The notes: generated by a model not told the origin, from the letters alone. 64,000 nt of DNA from Vallitaleaceae bacterium 9-2 (GCA_038396585.1 CP121691.1:1302001-1366000), one strand, 5' to 3'; shown: positions 43,904 to 52,518, counted from the first letter of the stretch. Translations and numbers: made by a program.

Positions 43904-44362
43904 GTGAAATCAAAAAATGAAAAGTGGATACAACATTTTCTTATTATCGCATTAATTCTTATGGTAGTCTTTTTAGGTCAATCAGCGTTAGGTAAACTAA
44001 CTGAAGCATACAAACGTGCATATGATACCAGTATTATGCAGATGTCGCTATTGTCGTTCCTGATTTTTGGAGGAATCGGTGTACTATTAGGTGTGGAACA
44101 TCTTATTAGTGAATATAATAAAGTTGGAAAGTGGACGATAAGCCATTCTAAGCTTGTCTTTATGGGGATACCTTCGCTGTATTTTTCTTTGGCAATACCC
44201 TTAAGTTTTTTACCTATATTACATGATACCTTTTTGTTATACCCAATCAGCATTTTGATGCGTTATGACGGGGAAGGTTTTTTAACGATTTTTAAAGTCA
44301 TCTTTGGATACACAATCATCACAAGTTTTTATAAAAGAGAATTTAGAGTATTAAATAGATAA
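43904..44362 (+). CDS. Four-span membrane protein, unknown
   Basis: The 152-residue protein begins at GTG43904 (GAAGGGAG upstream) and has hydrophobic segments near residues 11-28, 45-63, 82-105 and 120-140. There are no recognised motifs. It is the last ordinary gene before the integrase. Confidence 0.65.
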   Translation: MKSKNEKWIQHFLIIALILMVVFLGQSALGKLTEAYKRAYDTSIMQMSLLSFLIFGGIGVLLGVEHLISEYNKVGKWTISHSKLVFMGIPSLYFSLAIPLSFLPILHDTFLLYPISILMRYDGEGFLTIFKVIFGYTIITSFYKREFRVLNR

Positions 44363-44387
44363 CGTAGTGCATAGAGGTGAAAAAGTG

Positions 44388-44396
44388 TGCTATAAT
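44388..44396 (+). promoter_or_regulatory. Extended -10 promoter of the integrase gene
   Basis: TGCTATAAT is a full extended -10 element 41 bases before the integrase start; the -35 (TGCATA at 44368) is poor. I see no LexA-type box. Because the integrase and the cassettes point the same way, transcripts from here could read into the array. Confidence 0.6.
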
Positions 44397-44436
44397 TGAA
44401 CAGATGAGAACTTAACATATTTATTAGGGAGGATAA

Positions 44437-45312
44437 ATGATGTTATTGGTAAGGGAACAAGTGGCTCGCTACAAGGGAAATACGTCAAAAATCAACTCAA
44501 TACAGCAAATGAAAAATTACATGATAAAAAAAGGTTATAGTCCAAAGACTATCAAGTCGTATGTTAATCACATCAAGCATCTTGACCATGCTTTAAATGG
44601 TAAGATGTCACCTGAGAGTATAGAAGATTATCTGTTGACCCTACTTAATGAGCGACAGCTAAGTCATGCATATGTCAATCAGATGATTAACGCAGTAAAA
44701 ATATATTCACAGTTTCGCTTTAAGTTAAATAGTGAACGATTACATGGATATATACGCCCAAAATCTGTTCATAAGCTACCCAAGGTTATGAGTAAAGATG
44801 ATGTCAAAAGATTGTTTGAAGTTACTGAAAATTTAAAGCATAAGACAGAACTGATGTTAGCCTACTCATGTGGTCTACGCGTCAGTGAAGTGGCAAATCT
44901 AAAAGTAACAGATATAGATAGCAAACGTATGGTGGTTGTCATTCATCAAGGAAAAGGACGAAAAGATCGAATTACGGGCCTTTCAATAAAAATGCTTGAA
45001 CAACTTCGAGAATACTATAAGCAATATAAGCCTGGTGAGTGGCTCTTTGAGAACGCCACTAAATCAGGTCCTATTAGTGTGCGCTCATTACAGAATGTCT
45101 TTCATCAAAACCGGGAAAAAGCAGGCATCAAGAAAATCTACTCTTTCCATGCCTTGCGTCATTCCTACGCAACACACTTACTCGAAAGTGGCGTCAGCCT
45201 GCGACACATACAGCAACTACTGGGACATAAAAGTTCACGGACAACAGAACGCTACACCCACGTATCCACACAAGAGATCCAGAAGATTATCAACCCCCTG
45301 GACCTAATGTGA
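44437..45312 (+). CDS. Integron-like tyrosine recombinase adjacent to a cassette array
   Basis: The 291-residue protein has an N-terminal SAM-like core-binding domain (about 18-105) and a catalytic domain with Arg148 (CGLRVSE), Lys173 (HQGKGRKDR), His238-x-x-Arg241 (FHALRHSYATHLLESG), His264 (LLGHKSS) and Tyr273 (TERYTHVS). The end INPLDLM resembles the SPLD ends of integron integrases and Xer-like relatives. Between the Lys and His motifs there is no extra ~20-35 residue insertion of the kind that defines IntI (usually 315-340 residues). It lies 66 bases before the first cassette junction, in the same direction as the cassettes. GGGAGG precedes ATG44437/44440. It is the likely enzyme of the array. 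Confidence 0.88.
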   Translation: MMLLVREQVARYKGNTSKINSIQQMKNYMIKKGYSPKTIKSYVNHIKHLDHALNGKMSPESIEDYLLTLLNERQLSHAYVNQMINAVKIYSQFRFKLNSERLHGYIRPKSVHKLPKVMSKDDVKRLFEVTENLKHKTELMLAYSCGLRVSEVANLKVTDIDSKRMVVVIHQGKGRKDRITGLSIKMLEQLREYYKQYKPGEWLFENATKSGPISVRSLQNVFHQNREKAGIKKIYSFHALRHSYATHLLESGVSLRHIQQLLGHKSSRTTERYTHVSTQEIQKIINPLDLM

Positions 45313-45385
45313 TTTATTGTCGCAATGCGTAAAGCCTACACATATATGTTGTATTGCCGCAATGCTACAATATAAAAGTTAGAGG
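45313..45385 (+). other. attI-like primary recombination site
   Basis: The stretch between the integrase stop and the first cassette holds two direct repeats, TTGTCGCAATGC (45317-45328) and TTGCCGCAATGC (45354-45365), then the core G/TTAGAGG with the inferred crossover after G45378. The first cassette's far end reads as the inverted complement of this start, which fixes the junction. The repeats may be recombinase-binding sites. Confidence 0.75.
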
Positions 45386-45424
45386 AAATACTATACTGTT
45401 TAAGTAATTCAGAGGAGGAAAATT

Positions 45425-46468
45425 GTGAATAGAGTATTATATTATCCTGGATTTGAAGTAGAGGATGAAAATTGGCTTAAATTTGCATTATTATATATTG
45501 GAGAACTCAGACCTATTATACCTTTATCTGGTGATTCGACTCTATCAGATTTAACCTTGAAAGTTCGAGAAGAGACAGATTTATTTAATTTTTATAGACC
45601 AAGTTACGCTGATGCAGAGTGGGCATCCCATATAGCGCTCGATGTTATCCAACGTATTTTAAAGAATCCAGAAATATATAGACATATATTTCATAAAACA
45701 GATGTGATGAGGCATTTAAGTGATCCTAACACACATAAGTTTCTTGTTTACGATGAAAAGACAATTTATGAATTTAGGGAATTTTGTATAAGAAATGGAT
45801 TTGCAACAAATTCAAATGTAGGTACTTTGTTTAACCCGGAAATTGGGAATACGTATATGACTATTTTGTCTAATGTAATTGCTGAAAGACATAACTTGCA
45901 ATGTATCACAGACAAGCCACTAATGAGTAGATACAATCTTTTGTCAAGGGATTCAATGAGGATAAATGCGGATAATAATAAAAATAAAGAACAGATTGTG
46001 AAAAGATACCGAGTAGCTAAATCTATAATTGAGTTATACCTACCAAAGGGGATTTCTAAAATAGATCTTAATACGATTATAGAATTTAGAGCTGAGAATG
46101 ATTACAGAGAAGCCTTAAATGCTTTTCAGAGACAAATCGATAGTTATTTATTGAAATTAGAAACAGGTGAAGCTATGGGAGATTTTGAAGAGGAGCTTAA
46201 TTATACTGTTAGAGAACTTAGAAGACAATTTTTACTATTAGCTCCGTTAACTGCATCAACGGCTTTTCAGGTTTGGAGCATTATTAATGGCAATACATCA
46301 TTAGAGACAATAACTTCAGCAGCAGTAGGTGCGACTTCTGCAATTCATACAATCAAGAGGACTTTAGATATATACACTGCAGGTGAAGAATCAAGATTTA
46401 CTAGAAAGTACTTATCAATGCTTCAGACGATTGATAGAAGGCGAATGAAATGGGGAACGTCCGTATAG
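45425..46468 (+). CDS. Cassette 1: DUF6236-like protein
   Basis: The 347-residue protein begins at GTG45425 after AGAGGAGG. The opening VLYYPGFEVEDENWLKFALLYIGELRPIIP fits the DUF6236 family pattern, in which a YYP...W...LY motif is followed by a helical region. A hydrophobic stretch near residues 275-305 (LAPLTASTAFQVWSII) may be buried or membrane-associated. The family is uncharacterised, and its members are often in accessory regions. The stop is 7 bases before attC1. Confidence 0.65.
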   Translation: MNRVLYYPGFEVEDENWLKFALLYIGELRPIIPLSGDSTLSDLTLKVREETDLFNFYRPSYADAEWASHIALDVIQRILKNPEIYRHIFHKTDVMRHLSDPNTHKFLVYDEKTIYEFREFCIRNGFATNSNVGTLFNPEIGNTYMTILSNVIAERHNLQCITDKPLMSRYNLLSRDSMRINADNNKNKEQIVKRYRVAKSIIELYLPKGISKIDLNTIIEFRAENDYREALNAFQRQIDSYLLKLETGEAMGDFEEELNYTVRELRRQFLLLAPLTASTAFQVWSIINGNTSLETITSAAVGATSAIHTIKRTLDIYTAGEESRFTRKYLSMLQTIDRRRMKWGTSV

Positions 46469-46474
46469 TACTTC

Positions 46475-46547
46475 CTCTAACACACTGTTCCCAACATGCA
46501 CAGGAAATCGGAGGATGCACACGTCGGGAACAGCCGGAACGTTAGAT
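46475..46547 (+). repeat. attC-like site 1 (73 bases)
   Basis: Core TAAC at 46478 and crossover G46541/TT. Arms 46485-46502 and 46516-46533 pair over 18 positions: 14 Watson-Crick pairs plus four A/C mismatches on the top strand that become G-T pairs on the bottom strand. Confidence 0.88.
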
Positions 46548-46569
46548 GAAACCCTACAATGATGTTTCC

Positions 46570-46589
46570 GCACTACGTCCATGTAGTGC
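46570..46589 (+). repeat. Leader hairpin shared by cassettes 2 and 3, copy 1
   Basis: GCACTAC and GTAGTGC form a perfect stem with the loop GTCCAT. A near-identical copy lies at 47735-47754 at the same place in cassette 3. It precedes the ORF by about 100 bases; its role is unknown. Confidence 0.75.
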
Positions 46590-46685
46590 TGGTATTTGGT
46601 GATAGAAATTGAATGGAACGGTCAAGTGACAAATTTTGATTTAGTGGGATGAATTATGTTAATTACATAGGTGAGGATAAATGCA

Positions 46686-47474
46686 ATGGATAAATTATTA
46701 ATAGCAGTTATATGTTTAGCCCTTTTAACAGGATGCTCAAATAATAAAGCAATTATAAAAGAATATGAAGATAAGATAACAAATCTTGAAGATGAATTAG
46801 AGATTTCGAATAATATGTATTTAGATGAGAGAGTTATTAATGATTCTCTTCAGTTATCGTTTGAACAGTTATCAGAAGAAAACATCAAACTTTCAAGCTT
46901 AATTGATGAAAGGGTAGATACTAATGTGCAGTCTGATGAAGAAGCGAAAGAGATAGCTAGTGTTGTAAGTGATTTAAATTATGATACAAACAGATTTAGC
47001 AATTCAGGTTATTTATATGATTATGAGAAATTTGCTCAATATAAGATAACTAATTTTGACGATGTTGATTTGTATGAAATGGCTTCTTTATTGCAACCCA
47101 AAGGGTTACAATTATTAACAGTCGAAATGAACGAAAGCAATTTGAAGATAACATATGAGTTAGACCTAAGATATGAGAATCAACGTTACTACTTTTATTA
47201 TAATAGGGAAATACAAGATTCAATAATAATTCTTGCAATATTTGATGAGATAAAAAGTGTGGAGTTTGATTACGTAATCCCTGATAAGTATTCTGTTTCT
47301 GCCTTACCATATACAAGAAATATAATAAATGCAGAAACGAGTATAGATTTGCAGTCATATGACGTTACTGAAGAATTCATAAGTAATGAGTTACCGAATA
47401 TTTTAAATGGATTTTACTATAATCCAGAAATAATGAGATTTGCTACATATGAACATGCAATGGGATTAGATTAA
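46686..47474 (+). CDS. Cassette 2: lipoprotein
   Basis: The 262-residue product has a lipoprotein signal, MDKLLIAVICLALLTGC, with the lipobox LLTGC, then a coiled-coil region (IKEYEDKITNLEDELEIS) and a C-terminal mixed alpha/beta domain of unknown family. It should be anchored on the outer face of the membrane. ATG46686, with GAGG upstream, is favoured over the GTG at 46671. Lipoproteins recur in this array (cassettes 2 and 3 and the pseudogene at 58,900). Confidence 0.75.
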   Translation: MDKLLIAVICLALLTGCSNNKAIIKEYEDKITNLEDELEISNNMYLDERVINDSLQLSFEQLSEENIKLSSLIDERVDTNVQSDEEAKEIASVVSDLNYDTNRFSNSGYLYDYEKFAQYKITNFDDVDLYEMASLLQPKGLQLLTVEMNESNLKITYELDLRYENQRYYFYYNREIQDSIIILAIFDEIKSVEFDYVIPDKYSVSALPYTRNIINAETSIDLQSYDVTEEFISNELPNILNGFYYNPEIMRFATYEHAMGLD

Positions 47475-47588
47475 TCATCATAAAAGAGGAATATCTGTGT
47501 ATCATGGTTAGCAATATGTGTATCACGAATTGAAATTTGAGATATAAGTGTAATTGATTAACATTAATAAGATTAAGTAATTGTAATT

Positions 47589-47622
47589 AGTCGTCACTAC
47601 GCCGTCCGTGGCTTCGTTCCTC
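47589..47622 (+). repeat. Trailer element shared by cassettes 2 and 3, copy 1
   Basis: The sequence starting AGTCGTCACTACGCCGTC and ending in GGCTTCGTTCCTC lies just before attC2. Copy 2 at 48434-48467 in cassette 3 differs by one base. It is not part of the attC stem. Confidence 0.8.
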
Positions 47623-47638
47623 GGATAGGTAGGGCACC

Positions 47639-47712
47639 ATCTAACACGCCAATTCCCGACATGCGCAGGAAATCGGAGGATGCACACGTCGGGAACTGTG
47701 GGAACGTTAGGT
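47639..47712 (+). repeat. attC-like site 2 (74 bases)
   Basis: Core TAAC at 47642 and crossover G47706/TT. The arms contain ATTCCCGACATGCGCA and GCACACGTCGGGAA; A/C and C/A oppositions on the top strand become G-T on the bottom. Confidence 0.88.
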
Positions 47713-47734
47713 GAAACTCTAATTATTTGCTTCC

Positions 47735-47754
47735 GCACTACTTCCATGTAGTGC
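47735..47754 (+). repeat. Leader hairpin shared by cassettes 2 and 3, copy 2
   Basis: GCACTAC and GTAGTGC form a perfect stem with the loop TTCCAT; compare copy 1 at 46570. Confidence 0.75.
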
Positions 47755-47874
47755 TAAATCTGCTAAGAGAAATAGTTCGTAGCAGTAAGGGGGAATTCTG
47801 ATTTATATAAATTAAAATTATTAAATGAGAATATACTATGGATATTTAATGAAAGGTAAGTATAGAAAAGAATA

Positions 47875-48381
47875 ATGAAAAAAATAATATTAATTATCTT
47901 GGCATGTTGTCTTATTTCATCTGCTTGTGTAAAATCGGATGATCGAAATGAAAAAATTATATATAAGTTAGCTGAAGAAAAAACCAATTTATTAGATATT
48001 GAAGTAAACTGGAAAACAGAAATTGAAGTTATTAAGAGTGATAATAATGTAATAAGCATAGAATCCAGAGATACATATTTTTTTGACGAATTGAATAAAG
48101 ATAAAATTGTTCAGTATGTAAAAGAAATGGAAGAAATCATCTCTCCACCATTTAATGATGAACCAACTTTCACGATGGGGGTAACACAGACTGAAGATGC
48201 AATCATTCTTTATATGAGAGTAAATTATAAAGAAATTAATCCAGATGCTATATCTCAAAGTTATTATGAATATTGCTTTCCGAATGAATTTATTGATAGT
48301 GATGGTGAATTTAGATGGGATGAATATTTGGAGTATCTAGAGTCGTTACAAGATGATTATCTTGATATGGGGAAACAGTAA
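47875..48381 (+). CDS. Cassette 3: lipoprotein
   Basis: The 168-residue protein has a lipoprotein signal MKKIILIILACCLISSAC with the lipobox ISSAC. The mature part is acidic, with no recognised domain. It is flanked by the same leader hairpin and trailer element as the unrelated lipoprotein of cassette 2. No strong ribosome site is seen (AGAATA upstream), so translation may be weak. Confidence 0.7.
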   Translation: MKKIILIILACCLISSACVKSDDRNEKIIYKLAEEKTNLLDIEVNWKTEIEVIKSDNNVISIESRDTYFFDELNKDKIVQYVKEMEEIISPPFNDEPTFTMGVTQTEDAIILYMRVNYKEINPDAISQSYYEYCFPNEFIDSDGEFRWDEYLEYLESLQDDYLDMGKQ

Positions 48382-48433
48382 TCAAAATTAAGAACTAGTG
48401 GGAATTTGCGGACAAATAAATATCGCCATCAAG

Positions 48434-48467
48434 AGTCGTCACTACGCCGTCCGTGGCTTCGTTTCTC
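48434..48467 (+). repeat. Trailer element shared by cassettes 2 and 3, copy 2
   Basis: Matches the 47589-47622 element at 33 of 34 bases and again sits just before the attC site. Confidence 0.8.
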
Positions 48468-48483
48468 ATAATTATAGAGCATC

Positions 48484-48556
48484 ACCTAACAGCGTATGGC
48501 CAACATGGACAGGGAATCGGAGGATGTCCACGTCGTCCATACGCGGAACGTTATCG
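48484..48556 (+). repeat. attC-like site 3 (73 bases)
   Basis: Core TAAC at 48487 and crossover G48550/TT. GCGTATGG pairs with CCATACGC, followed by AACATGGACA against TGTCCACGTC, where top-strand A/C positions become bottom-strand G-T. The stem sequence differs from site 1 but keeps the pairing. Confidence 0.88.
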
Positions 48557-48610
48557 GGCATTCATAACTGGTTTTGAATCAAGATTTTATACTGATTGAG
48601 AGGGATAGCA

Positions 48611-49384
48611 ATGAAAGAAGCAATATTGAACGAATTAAATAGAATTGAAAACGAACATAGCGTTAAGATTTTATATGCGGTTGAATCTGGAAGCCGAGGC
48701 TGGGGATTTGAATCGACTGATAGCGATTACGATGTGAGATTTATTTATATAAGCAAATTGAACTGGTATTTGTCGATGAAAGAGAAAAGGGACGTAATCG
48801 AAGTGCCTATTGATGAGGTATTAGATGTCAATGGTTGGGATATTCAAAAGGCATTGATGTTATATAAGAGATCAAATCCTACATTATTAGAATGGTTAAG
48901 TTCGCCGATTGTTTATATGCAGGACACATCTTTTGCGGACAATTTGAGAGAATTAATGAATGACTATTTTATCAGCAAATCATGCATTTATCATTATCTT
49001 AGTATGGCGAAAGGAAATTACCGCGAGTATCTGAAGAAAGATTATGTGAAGATTAAGAAATATTTTTATGTAATTCGACCGTTAATGGCATGTATGTGGA
49101 TAGAAGAACATGGAAGTCAGCCACCGATGCTATTTGAAGAATTGATGACTTCACTAGAGATACCGAGTGATGTGATAGATGAAATCAAGAATCTGCTTGA
49201 AAGAAAGAAAATCAGTTCAGAATTGAAAGAAGAGGCAAGAATACCTTTATTGAATCAGTTTATCGAAGAGAAGATAGAGTATTTTGAAGAATTAGCCAAG
49301 TCGCTGGAATATATTAAGAATAACGATGTTAGCCAGTTAGATGATTTGTTTTTAAATACTTTAGACGAAGCTTGGAATAATTGA
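48611..49384 (+). CDS. Cassette 4: nucleotidyltransferase (polymerase-beta superfamily, RlaP/COG3541-like)
   Basis: The 257-residue protein carries the nucleotidyltransferase motif GSRGWGFESTDSDYDVRFIY (GS then D-x-D), followed by the YcgL/COG3541-type helical C-terminal domain (KGNYREYL, KKYFYVIRPLMACMWI). Members transfer nucleotides to an unknown acceptor; some are linked to defence islands. ATG48611 follows GAGAGGG. The first 18 bases of the cassette are the inverted complement of its end. Confidence 0.82.
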   Translation: MKEAILNELNRIENEHSVKILYAVESGSRGWGFESTDSDYDVRFIYISKLNWYLSMKEKRDVIEVPIDEVLDVNGWDIQKALMLYKRSNPTLLEWLSSPIVYMQDTSFADNLRELMNDYFISKSCIYHYLSMAKGNYREYLKKDYVKIKKYFYVIRPLMACMWIEEHGSQPPMLFEELMTSLEIPSDVIDEIKNLLERKKISSELKEEARIPLLNQFIEEKIEYFEELAKSLEYIKNNDVSQLDDLFLNTLDEAWNN

Positions 49385-49404
49385 AAGCTTCCGTTATGAA
49401 CGCC

Positions 49405-49478
49405 CGATAACACACCGATTGCCGCAACGCGCAAGAACAAGGTGGATGCACGCTGCGGCAATCGTGGGAACGTTATAC
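49405..49478 (+). repeat. attC-like site 4 (74 bases)
   Basis: Core TAAC at 49408 and crossover G49472/TT. CGATTGCCGCAACGCGCA pairs with TGCACGCTGCGGCAATCG over 18 positions, with two A/C-type wobbles. Its stem resembles the attI repeat TTGCCGCAATGC. Confidence 0.88.
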
Positions 49479-49880
49479 GCAACTGATCCCATGGATTCTT
49501 GCGGAGGATGAACCGAATATATATTTTAGTATATCGACGTAAGAAGTGCTTGAAGAAGTAAGCTTTATCCGCAAGAATCAACGTACGCCTTATGAGGATT
49601 GCTGGAACTGACAGTTTGTCGGAACATAAAGAAGTCGTTGATGAACAAGATAAAGCTTGTCGCGATGACGTACATCAAAGTTATAGCACCGTTCTTAACG
49701 AAGCACTGTAGTTTTAAGACTTATAATATAGCCGTTAAGAACTCAACGAAACGAAGGTGACGACTTATTCATCAACTCGATTCCGTGAGCGTCCAAACCG
49801 ATGATAGTTATTGGATGTTGACGCAATCGAGCTGAAGGATGAGATATGGACCGCCTGAAGAGAATAGGATAAGCGGCGTA
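49473..49880 (+). ncRNA. Cassette 5: ORF-less cassette, candidate structured RNA (copy 1)
   Basis: No plausible gene is found in these 408 bases. Long-range perfect pairings are visible: GATTCTTGCGGA (49494-49505) with TCCGCAAGAATC (49568-49579), GTTCTTAACG (49691-49700) with CGTTAAGAAC (49733-49742), and GTTGATGAA (49637-49645) with TTCATCAAC (49768-49776). A second copy with about fifteen substitutions and no indels, including attC, lies at 54925. I do not recognise the RNA class. The strand is inferred from cassette orientation. Confidence 0.5.
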
Positions 49881-50004
49881 TAACACCCAGTTTACGCCAA
49901 GCAGATTGCAAACCGAGTCGGAATCGCATAGGGCGTTCGCAAGCTCACAGCCATAAGCTCATCCTGTAAGCGCCCTGTCGTCGCAAACTGGCGGTCCGTT
50001 AGAC
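49878..50004 (+). repeat. attC-like site 5 (127 bases, long type)
   Basis: Core TAAC at 49881 and crossover G49998/TT. CCAGTTTACG pairs with CGCAAACTGG. The inner part (CCGAGTCGGAATCGCATA, GCTCACAGCCATAAGCTC) is shared with sites 6 and 11 only. Confidence 0.85.
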
Positions 50005-50038
50005 AAAACATGAGACTTGGTTTCGAAAGGAGAGCACA

Positions 50039-50686
50039 ATGAAGTACAAAATGAAGCGGTATGTCGAACGCATTAGGGAACTGATTGATGAAGCGGATGA
50101 TGTTCTAGATTCAACAGTTCAGGATACATATGGTGATTATATAGGTGAGAAAGTGACCCTAAATGCATGGCTTACCAAAGTTAAGAATATAGTGCAAGTC
50201 GTTTTTGGAACTCATAGTATTCATAAGCGTGAGTTGAACAAGTTAACTGGGCAAGTTTCCAAAACTTCGCACGTCAAGGCTATAAAAGGCTTACTAATTG
50301 GAGCGCTTGATGATGTTGAGAACGGTTTTATAGAAGGTCAGGAGTTTGTAATAGCCGGCGAGATATTTGATAGTGTGCTTGAAGAAGCAAAGCACTTGTT
50401 GAAAGCACAACATAAAGATCCTGCTGCTGTTTTGGGACGTGTTGTAGTTGAAGATACTTTGAAACGAATTGCAAGGCGTGAAGATATAACTGAAAATCTT
50501 AAAGCCGCGCGTCTTAATGATGAGTTGAAGAAACAAGGAGTATATTCTACTCCACAGTGGAGATTGATACAATCATGGCTTGATGTAGGTAACTCAGCAG
50601 CACATGGAAAGTTTGATGATTATGATTTTAATGATGTTGTGAATATGCTTAATGGAATTGAGCAGTTTATGGCAAATACATTTTAA
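50039..50686 (+). CDS. Cassette 6: HEPN/DUF4145-like protein
   Basis: The 215-residue helical protein has a C-terminal half with RVVVEDTLKRIARRE, then WLDVGNSAAHGKFDDYDF, a pattern like the DUF4145/HEPN-type end in which an Arg/Asn-x-Ala-His motif closes the bundle. HEPN proteins are often RNases in toxin or defence systems; here the canonical Rx4-6H motif is not clear. AAAGGAGAG lies 8 bases before ATG50039, only 40 bases into the cassette. Confidence 0.6.
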   Translation: MKYKMKRYVERIRELIDEADDVLDSTVQDTYGDYIGEKVTLNAWLTKVKNIVQVVFGTHSIHKRELNKLTGQVSKTSHVKAIKGLLIGALDDVENGFIEGQEFVIAGEIFDSVLEEAKHLLKAQHKDPAAVLGRVVVEDTLKRIARREDITENLKAARLNDELKKQGVYSTPQWRLIQSWLDVGNSAAHGKFDDYDFNDVVNMLNGIEQFMANTF

Positions 50687-50705
50687 ACTTGGCGTCTCAT
50701 AATTC

Positions 50706-50832
50706 GTCTAACACCCGTTTTACGCTATAGGGCTCGCTAACCGAGTCGGAATCGCATAAGGCGTTCGCAGGCTCACAGCCATAAGCTCATCCTGTAAGCT
50801 CCCGTACAGCGTAAACCGGCGGTCCGTTAGCC
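50706..50832 (+). repeat. attC-like site 6 (127 bases, long type)
   Basis: Core TAAC at 50709 and crossover G50826/TT. GTTTTACGCTATAGGG pairs imperfectly with the CCCGTACAGCGTAAAC arm. Its central section is nearly the same as in sites 5 and 11, while the outer stem differs. Confidence 0.85.
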
Positions 50833-50872
50833 AAAATCAGATGATTCGATATATGTAGAAGGGAGTAGTTAT

Positions 50873-51391
50873 ATGATTACAGAAGAGCATATGAAAGAAG
50901 GGTTAAGTAGAGCGTATGCTCTAGCAGTTGGTCATAATGCAGGGATGAATTGTAGCTTGGGATTTGAATTCGATTATAAGCTTGATGGTTGTTTTCGTGA
51001 AGTTGAAACTTTACCAGATGGAAGTAGATCAGATTCAGGTTTCCAAATTGACTTTCAATTAAAGGCATCAAAAAACGTCGAAGTAAGAGAAACAGAAATA
51101 GTATATGATCTGGATGTAAGGAATTATAATCACTTGGCAAAGACTAAGGTTGGTATACCAAGAATACTAATCCTATTAAAGTTACCAGCTAATTCTAATG
51201 AATGGCTCCATGTTTGTGAAGAGGAGACTGTATTAAGAAATTGTGCATGGTGGTGTGATTTAAAAGGAATGGATTCTTCTAGTAACAGTGAAACTAGAAG
51301 AATTCATATTCCAAGGCATCAGATATTAACTCCTGACACGTTGATTCAGCTAATGAACAAAGTTACGGAAGGAGATGATTTGGGTGCTTGA
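50873..51391 (+). CDS. Cassette 7 gene A: DUF4365-like protein
   Basis: The 172-residue protein fits DUF4365: helical opening (EGLSRAYALAVGHNAGMN), FEFDYKLDGC, then SGFQIDFQLKAS and a PRILILLKLP ... W core. The D...D-x-Q-x-K arrangement resembles a variant PD-(D/E)XK nuclease centre. GAAGGGAG precedes ATG50873. It overlaps gene B, making this the only clear two-gene cassette of the array. Confidence 0.7.
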   Translation: MITEEHMKEGLSRAYALAVGHNAGMNCSLGFEFDYKLDGCFREVETLPDGSRSDSGFQIDFQLKASKNVEVRETEIVYDLDVRNYNHLAKTKVGIPRILILLKLPANSNEWLHVCEEETVLRNCAWWCDLKGMDSSSNSETRRIHIPRHQILTPDTLIQLMNKVTEGDDLGA

Positions 51392-52499
51392 TTTTGTTGA
51401 AAGAATTTTACCGGAAAATCTAGAAATATATTTGAAAGTAAATGGTTGGTCCAAGTTATTACATAAGAATCCTAATTTATATGTCTATGAGAAGCTATTT
51501 GAAGAGTATTCAAAGTCATATAAGATAGTTTTTCCTTCAAGCATCGAATTTGATGACTATACAGATAAGGTTAGAAATGTTGTTAGAACTCTAAGTGTCT
51601 TGCAAAATGATACTCAACCGTCAATTATAAGGAATATTTTAAATACAAGTAAGGATGTATTGAGTTTAAGGCTTATTTCTTCAAGTGCTAGCAACGGAAG
51701 TATACCTTTGGAACTTGCTTCAAGGCTTGTTTCAGGAATAAAAGAACTCATTATATATTCAGTGTGTAATGAAACAAGACCTATCCCTGTAGTGCCTAGA
51801 ATGACAAAAGACAGCATGAAATATGCAAATGAGTTTAGATTTGCGCAGACTCAAAAAGGTAGCTTTATTGTCAATATTGAAACACACGATATCTTTGAGG
51901 ATGGGATTCAATTAGGTGTAGATGGTATGCACGATTACCCTATGACAAGGAAAGCTATAGAAAGAATTCAAAAAGGATTTGAGCTAATTTCTACTGTTAA
52001 TGATGAGGAAGATTTACAAGATATTTCTTATCGTATTGGATTAAACGCGAATATGTGCGATGCAATTTTAGATATTACAAGTTATCAAGGTGATATTGAG
52101 ATTGAGTCAAGAGTAAGTTGGGCTAATTATATGCCACAATCTAAAGAGATTCCTGTTAGAGTACCTTTGCGAACAGATGATTTTGCAGTTATGAAAAGAC
52201 TTTCCGATTTTTATCGTAATGAAGAGAATTATATTGAGGTCGATATAGTTGGATACGTGAGCACTTTACATAAGAAGTGGGTAGATTATAAAGAGAATAG
52301 AGCTAAAGATAGAGTAATAACTATTGTTTGGAATGTAGAAGGAAGCACCCACTATGTAAAGACTCAGTTGAATGAAGAAGAATATACACTTGCCTGTGAT
52401 GCACACAGAGATTCAAGACCTGTTGAAATTTCAGGCACGCTAGACAAGAGTAGAAATAGGTGGTTTTTAGAAAATCCGCATGGATTCAATGTACAATAG
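51384..52499 (+). CDS. Cassette 7 gene B: unknown partner of the DUF4365 protein
   Basis: A 371-residue cytosolic protein. The start is most likely GTG51384, ten bases after AAGGAG, overlapping gene A's end by eight bases; ATG51375 is too close to the ribosome site. The N-terminal half is mostly helical, and the C-terminal third is beta-rich with VDIVGYVSTLHKKWVDY. No family recognised. Coupling to a nuclease-like protein suggests a joint function, perhaps defence. Confidence 0.65.
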   Translation: MLDFVERILPENLEIYLKVNGWSKLLHKNPNLYVYEKLFEEYSKSYKIVFPSSIEFDDYTDKVRNVVRTLSVLQNDTQPSIIRNILNTSKDVLSLRLISSSASNGSIPLELASRLVSGIKELIIYSVCNETRPIPVVPRMTKDSMKYANEFRFAQTQKGSFIVNIETHDIFEDGIQLGVDGMHDYPMTRKAIERIQKGFELISTVNDEEDLQDISYRIGLNANMCDAILDITSYQGDIEIESRVSWANYMPQSKEIPVRVPLRTDDFAVMKRLSDFYRNEENYIEVDIVGYVSTLHKKWVDYKENRAKDRVITIVWNVEGSTHYVKTQLNEEEYTLACDAHRDSRPVEISGTLDKSRNRWFLENPHGFNVQ

Positions 52500-52518
52500 G
52501 TTGTCATCATCTGACTTC

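Noticed and set aside
44363-44436. LexA/SOS box controlling the integrase
   Set aside because: GAACAGATGAGAAC near 44398 does not fit the Bacillota CGAAC-N4-GTTCG pattern.
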